Below, piece by piece: positions 60,821 through 64,000 of a stretch of DNA of 64,000 nt (position 1 is its first letter; each line of letters opens with the position of its first letter). A model generated the notes under the pieces. That model made no database searches. It was not told where the DNA came from and saw nothing but the letters and a program-made list of their open reading frames with translations. Source of the stretch: Acidobacteriota bacterium (GTDB taxonomy: Bacteria; Acidobacteriota; Thermoanaerobaculia; Gp7-AA8; JAHWKK01); NCBI GenBank assembly GCA_019347945.1, contig JAHWKK010000020.1:1-64000 (forward strand). Direction: 5' to 3'. The translations under genes were made by a program, and so were the position numbers.

Positions 60821-61040
60821 GCGCGAGAAGGAGCCCTTTCGCCTCTTCCAGTGCCGCGATGGCCTGCTCTCGGCTCACCGATGGAAAATCCTCGAGGAAC
60901 TCGTCCAGAGAATGGCCACCCTCGAGATAGTCCACGAGGTTCCTGGCCGGTACTCTAGTCCCGGCAAACACCGGAGTACCGCTGAGGATCTCCGAATCGC
61001 ACCGGATGACGCTGTGACTCATAATCTCCTCAACATTCAC
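60801..61040 (-). CDS. DUF433 antitoxin
   Basis: 79 residues with the DUF433 winged-helix core: IRCDSEILSGTPVFAGTRVPARNLVDYLEGGHSLDEFLEDFPSVSREQAIAALEEA. Proteins of this type pair with DUF5615 toxins and usually repress their own promoter, here just upstream of 61040. Overlaps the toxin gene by 20 bases. Confidence 0.92.
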   Translation of the reverse strand: MNVEEIMSHSVIRCDSEILSGTPVFAGTRVPARNLVDYLEGGHSLDEFLEDFPSVSREQAIAALEEAKGLLLAHASSSR

Positions 61041-61124
61041 CTCGGAACGGGCTATTTCGCGAGGCCGTAACGTTCAGCGCTGAGCGGCTGCGGCCGACTC
61101 AGCGAAGTTGAAAGCAGAGGCATA

Positions 61125-61248
61125 GGGCCAAGAGGGTCACACGTCCGTCTTCGGTTCAGTCGCGCGAATCTGACCGTCGAGGGGCTCCACGAGGAAACGA
61201 TCCAGAAGCAGATCCTCGATTGTCGAGCGTGCCGAAGCATCCAGACAA
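61125..61248 (+). repeat. Longer copy of the dispersed element, downstream side of the TA pair
   Basis: AGAGGGTCACACGTCCG, TTCGGTTCAGTCGCGCGAAT, CCACGAGGAAACGATCCAGA and AGCAGATCCTCGATTGT follow the same order as 57176-57275. The right terminal repeat is missing. It has the same orientation as the copy at 60441-60496, so the toxin-antitoxin genes lie between direct repeats. Confidence 0.75.
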
Positions 61249-61275
61249 GAAGCGGCGTGGCAAAAACCGCTGCGC

Positions 61276-63381
61276 TCAGAACTTGCCGCGAATCGACAGG
61301 GAAAAGATGGGACCGATGAGTCGGTCACGACGCTCTACGAATGCGACCGAATCGGTCCGTCTTCCGTCGTAGACCGTCCGGTCCCACATACTCCTCGCAT
61401 CGGCAATGTTGTCGATCGAGCCTCGGATCGTCAGGCCGTAGACATCCTTGTGCTCCAGGTAGAGGCCGACCCAGACCGGACCTTCCCACAGTCTTCCCAC
61501 CTCTGTCAGCCGATAGTTCTTTTCAAAGTATGTGTAGAAAGCGCTCGCTCCCCAGGCCATATCCGTTCGCGGAACATCGTGGCGTAGAGCCAGACCGCTG
61601 TTCCGCATCACATTGTTGCTGATGGGTCGTTTCTCACCCGTGAGGGGATCTTCGACTTCACTCTCCTCGAGCTGCACGAATGCGTCGAGGCGGGCTCCAG
61701 GCCACCCGACCGAATCGAGATTGAACGTCGTGCTCGACCGAAACCCATACACGGTAGCCTGATCGATGTTGCCCGGGGCTTCTCCAGTGGGGCCGATCGG
61801 AACGTAGTCGATGATGTCGTCGATGAGTTGCCCGTAGAGGCGGAGCGTGGTCGTACCGAGGTCGCCAAGAGTCCGCACCGTCTCTATGTCGAGGTTCCAG
61901 CTCTGTTCCGGGACGAGATCGGGGTTGGCAGCGGTCTCGGTGTCATCGCGAAGGTTGACCGATGCGAGGAAGTCGTAGAAGTTGAGCTGGCCGACTCGCC
62001 TGGCGAGCTTCACGTTCAGGTCAGCCCGCGGTGAGATTTTCCAGGCTGTCGATATCTCTCCTTTCGGCCGGTAAAAACTACGCGGACCTTCTGCACTCCC
62101 GGCATCCAGTTTCGAGTATTCGGCACCGATCGAAAGTCTCAGGGCCACGTTCTCTCCCAGAGGACGGCCGTAGCTACCCATCAGTTCGTAGCGATCCTCC
62201 TCGACCTGAGCACTCGCGCCCGGAAGTGGAACCTCTTCATAGTTACCGTCGGTTCGGAGCACGAAGAGGTGTGAGAGGCTGTCGAGCTCGTTGTACGCTG
62301 CTTCGCCCGAGACCTGCCACTCCGCTCCGGCACTCTTCCAGCTGTACTCAGCCCGTCCGATCCTCTCACTCTCCTCGCCCGTTCGCGCGAAACGGCTGCC
62401 GATCATCGGCTGATCGTCGGCGAATGCAACCGTGACGTCAGTCTCACTCGGGATGCGATTTCCCGTGTAGATGCCGATCAGCTTCAGCCGGCCGGTTCCG
62501 AGGCCGAGCTCGTAGTCTCCGCCGACCTCATAGATGTCGCCTTCCTCCTCGATCATCACCCTGCGATTTCGTTCAGCCTCTCCTTCCCTGGTGCGAGTAC
62601 CGGTCTCGAGATAGTCGAACATGTAGCGACGGTAGGAGACATTGAGGTTGCCGATCGATCCCCCCTCTCCCTCGTACGCGAACTTTCCGCTGATTCTCGG
62701 GTTGTCCGAGTTGCCACGCCAGCGTTCATCGCGATGCTCGAGCAGGGTGCCATCCGAGTCGTAGATGAGGGTAGGCCCGCCGGCACCGCTTCTGTTTGCC
62801 CGGTTGTCGAGCCCGATCGTGTACTCGATCGCACCGGCTTTCCCGTTCGCCGAGACATCGAAGCTTGCGAGACGAGGATCGCTGAAGTACTCGCGGACCT
62901 GGGGATAATACCCGTACTGACCACTCAGCCCGCCGGAGCGGACGATCACGTTCGCCACCTGACCCGAGAGTCCCGGGATGTCGAGCGTTGCACCGTCCAT
63001 GATCTCGATCCGCTCAACGGAGTTTGCCGAGATGCGACCGAGGGCGGTGATGACGTCATTGGACTTGCCGGAGATTCGTTGACCATTGACGAGAACGTTC
63101 CCGGATGCGATCCCGAGACCCCGGTCGGAGTCTTCTTGCCGAATCGAGAAACCGGGAACACGCTGCAGCATGTCGAGCGCGGTCTGTGGTGCGTACCGCT
63201 CGAAATCGGCAGGGAGATACACCCTTTTGCCGGTGACCGCTTCCTCGGTGGTCGCCGCGGGCTGCGAAGCTGCACCCGGCGACAGTACGAGCATCAGAAG
63301 CAGGATCACTCCGACTCCGGATTTCACGAAACTCTCTCGCATTTCAATCAGCATCCTTTCAGAGCTCATCTTCGTTCTCAA
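61276..63381 (-). CDS. TonB-dependent outer-membrane receptor
   Basis: About 701 residues; the exact start is unsure, since ATGs at 63381, 63369, 63354 and 63342 are in frame and none has a strong ribosome binding site. A signal peptide (SGVGVILLLMLVLSPGAAS) is followed by the plug domain (ALDMLQRVPGFSIRQEDSDRGLGIASGNVLVNGQR; ISANSVERIEIMDGATLDIPGLSG) and a beta-barrel with typical outer-membrane receptor repeats, for example NPDLVPEQSWNLDIETV, ending in SLSIRGKF with a terminal Phe. Carbohydrate, vitamin or metal ligand unknown. No inner-membrane transporter is adjacent. Confidence 0.92.
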   Translation of the reverse strand: MRTKMSSERMLIEMRESFVKSGVGVILLLMLVLSPGAASQPAATTEEAVTGKRVYLPADFERYAPQTALDMLQRVPGFSIRQEDSDRGLGIASGNVLVNGQRISGKSNDVITALGRISANSVERIEIMDGATLDIPGLSGQVANVIVRSGGLSGQYGYYPQVREYFSDPRLASFDVSANGKAGAIEYTIGLDNRANRSGAGGPTLIYDSDGTLLEHRDERWRGNSDNPRISGKFAYEGEGGSIGNLNVSYRRYMFDYLETGTRTREGEAERNRRVMIEEEGDIYEVGGDYELGLGTGRLKLIGIYTGNRIPSETDVTVAFADDQPMIGSRFARTGEESERIGRAEYSWKSAGAEWQVSGEAAYNELDSLSHLFVLRTDGNYEEVPLPGASAQVEEDRYELMGSYGRPLGENVALRLSIGAEYSKLDAGSAEGPRSFYRPKGEISTAWKISPRADLNVKLARRVGQLNFYDFLASVNLRDDTETAANPDLVPEQSWNLDIETVRTLGDLGTTTLRLYGQLIDDIIDYVPIGPTGEAPGNIDQATVYGFRSSTTFNLDSVGWPGARLDAFVQLEESEVEDPLTGEKRPISNNVMRNSGLALRHDVPRTDMAWGASAFYTYFEKNYRLTEVGRLWEGPVWVGLYLEHKDVYGLTIRGSIDNIADARSMWDRTVYDGRRTDSVAFVERRDRLIGPIFSLSIRGKF

Positions 63382-63812
63382 AGAAGTCGTTACAGAGTGA
63401 CTCGGAGCGGTTCGCTGCTTCTGCCGCAGCGCACGATGTTTTCGACGTGGCGGGTCCGGACCGATCCCAGGTCGTATCGTCCGGTTGCTGTCCTGCTTCC
63501 GAGCGCGTTTCCAGATCTATGAGGTCTTCCCTTTCCCCGCTTCTGCCAGGAACTACGTCTGATCCCGCCGCCGGTTACCGAAACCGTTCGACACGCTCGT
63601 CACGGATGATTGATTTCGGGTGGGGCTAGGGTTTACGGGGAGACCCTCATTTCCCGAGGCGCTGGTAGAGCGCACTCGGCCGCCGGGAGGGAGGGAGGAC
63701 CGAGGAGACGGACGAATCGGTCTCCGCAAGGTACGTCCGGGAGAATAATAACCTCGATCGCTTCCGAATCTGAGGGTTCTGAGTGCGGGTGGGGGATAGA
63801 GGGTTACGGGGC
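63382..63812. other. Non-coding stretch before the window end
   Basis: No gene with family features or good codon pattern is seen in these 430 bases. Purine-rich runs (63680-63720) and short G-rich tracts occur. It probably holds the promoter of the TonB receptor at its left end. Confidence 0.55.
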
Positions 63813-64000
63813 TCACATCCCACAATGAGACGGCTGTGATGCGAGTGCGTGATCGAGCGCTGGATTGATGACATCGATCCAGGTCTGGTACCCGCGATCT
63901 GACGGATGAAACTCGTCGTCGCTGAAGAGAGTCTTGTCCTGCGCGAACAACGGCCCGGTCTTCTCGGCGATCGGGGCGAACGTAAGGTCGTAACGCTCCA
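63813..64000 (-). CDS. SGNH/GDSL-type hydrolase, C-terminal part
   Basis: The gene runs off the window end, so only about 61 residues are visible, ending at the stop codon TGA (63813-63815). FSDDEFHPSDRGYQTWIDVI carries the block V D-x-x-H catalytic pair of SGNH hydrolases, followed by the usual HPSxxGY extension. Such enzymes are esterases, lipases or acetyl esterases. Confidence 0.8.
   Translation of the reverse strand, partial: ERYDLTFAPIAEKTGPLFAQDKTLFSDDEFHPSDRGYQTWIDVINPALDHALASQPSHCGM

Noticed and set aside
63382-63812. tRNA or structured RNA gene in the final intergenic region
   Set aside because: No cloverleaf or conserved RNA signature could be drawn by eye.

Overview
The window looks like a 64-kb piece of a high-GC Gram-negative chromosome. 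Acidobacteriota is the best guess, by inference only. The grounds are six large Ser/Thr protein kinases carrying TolB-type propellers, TPRs or NB-ARC ATPase domains, a TonB-dependent receptor, a DHA2 exporter, an ECF sigma factor beside its own kinase, and many small decayed toxin-antitoxin and repeat elements. The first ~220 bases are homopolymer-rich and unreliable, and a dispersed palindromic repeat sits at that edge. I saw no rRNA, tRNA, CRISPR array or intact insertion sequence.

1-13.8 kb holds amino-acid biosynthesis. A class I aminotransferase is divergent from a long plus-strand operon: aroDE fusion, hisD, hisA-hisF fusion, hisS, trpE, trpG, trpD, trpC, trpF, trpB, trpA. From hisD onward every gene overlaps the next by 4-8 bases. 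The operon is preceded by what reads as a complete transcription attenuator: a 16-residue leader peptide with tandem Trp codons, a chain of mutually exclusive hairpins, and an intrinsic terminator whose U-tract ends 1 base before the aroDE start.

13.8-31 kb is a mixed accessory region: DHA2 exporter, DEDDh-type exonuclease, exported JAMM-motif protein, winged-helix/FHA regulator facing a Ser/Thr kinase, amidohydrolase, membrane diguanylate cyclase, a kinase-TolB-TPR protein, an ABM monooxygenase and a kinase with a frameshifted 3' end.

31-38 kb carries a partial segmental duplication of kinase, methyltransferase and PrsW-type protease genes. The two copies have decayed in complementary ways, and a vapBC pair sits at one breakpoint.

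36.9-46.5 kb is the most suggestive block. One strand encodes a PP2C phosphatase with FHA and GAF domains, an RsbW-like anti-sigma kinase, a STAS antagonist, an ECF sigma factor, a membrane anti-sigma factor, a very long membrane-anchored coiled-coil protein, an HExxH peptidase fused to a propeller and probable outer-membrane barrel, and a PrsW-type intramembrane protease. It has the parts of both a partner-switching module and a regulated-proteolysis envelope-stress pathway.

46.6-64 kb has a kinase-NB-ARC-TPR protein, a DUF4242 protein, remnants of VapC, amine oxidase and acetyltransferase genes, an RlpA-like lipoprotein, a glycosyltransferase/FkbM methyltransferase pair, an ECF sigma/zinc-ribbon kinase pair, a DUF433/DUF5615 toxin-antitoxin pair flanked by copies of a short repeat, a TonB-dependent receptor, and the C-terminus of an SGNH hydrolase. 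A family of short elements with 14-bp terminal inverted repeats is scattered from 21 to 61 kb.
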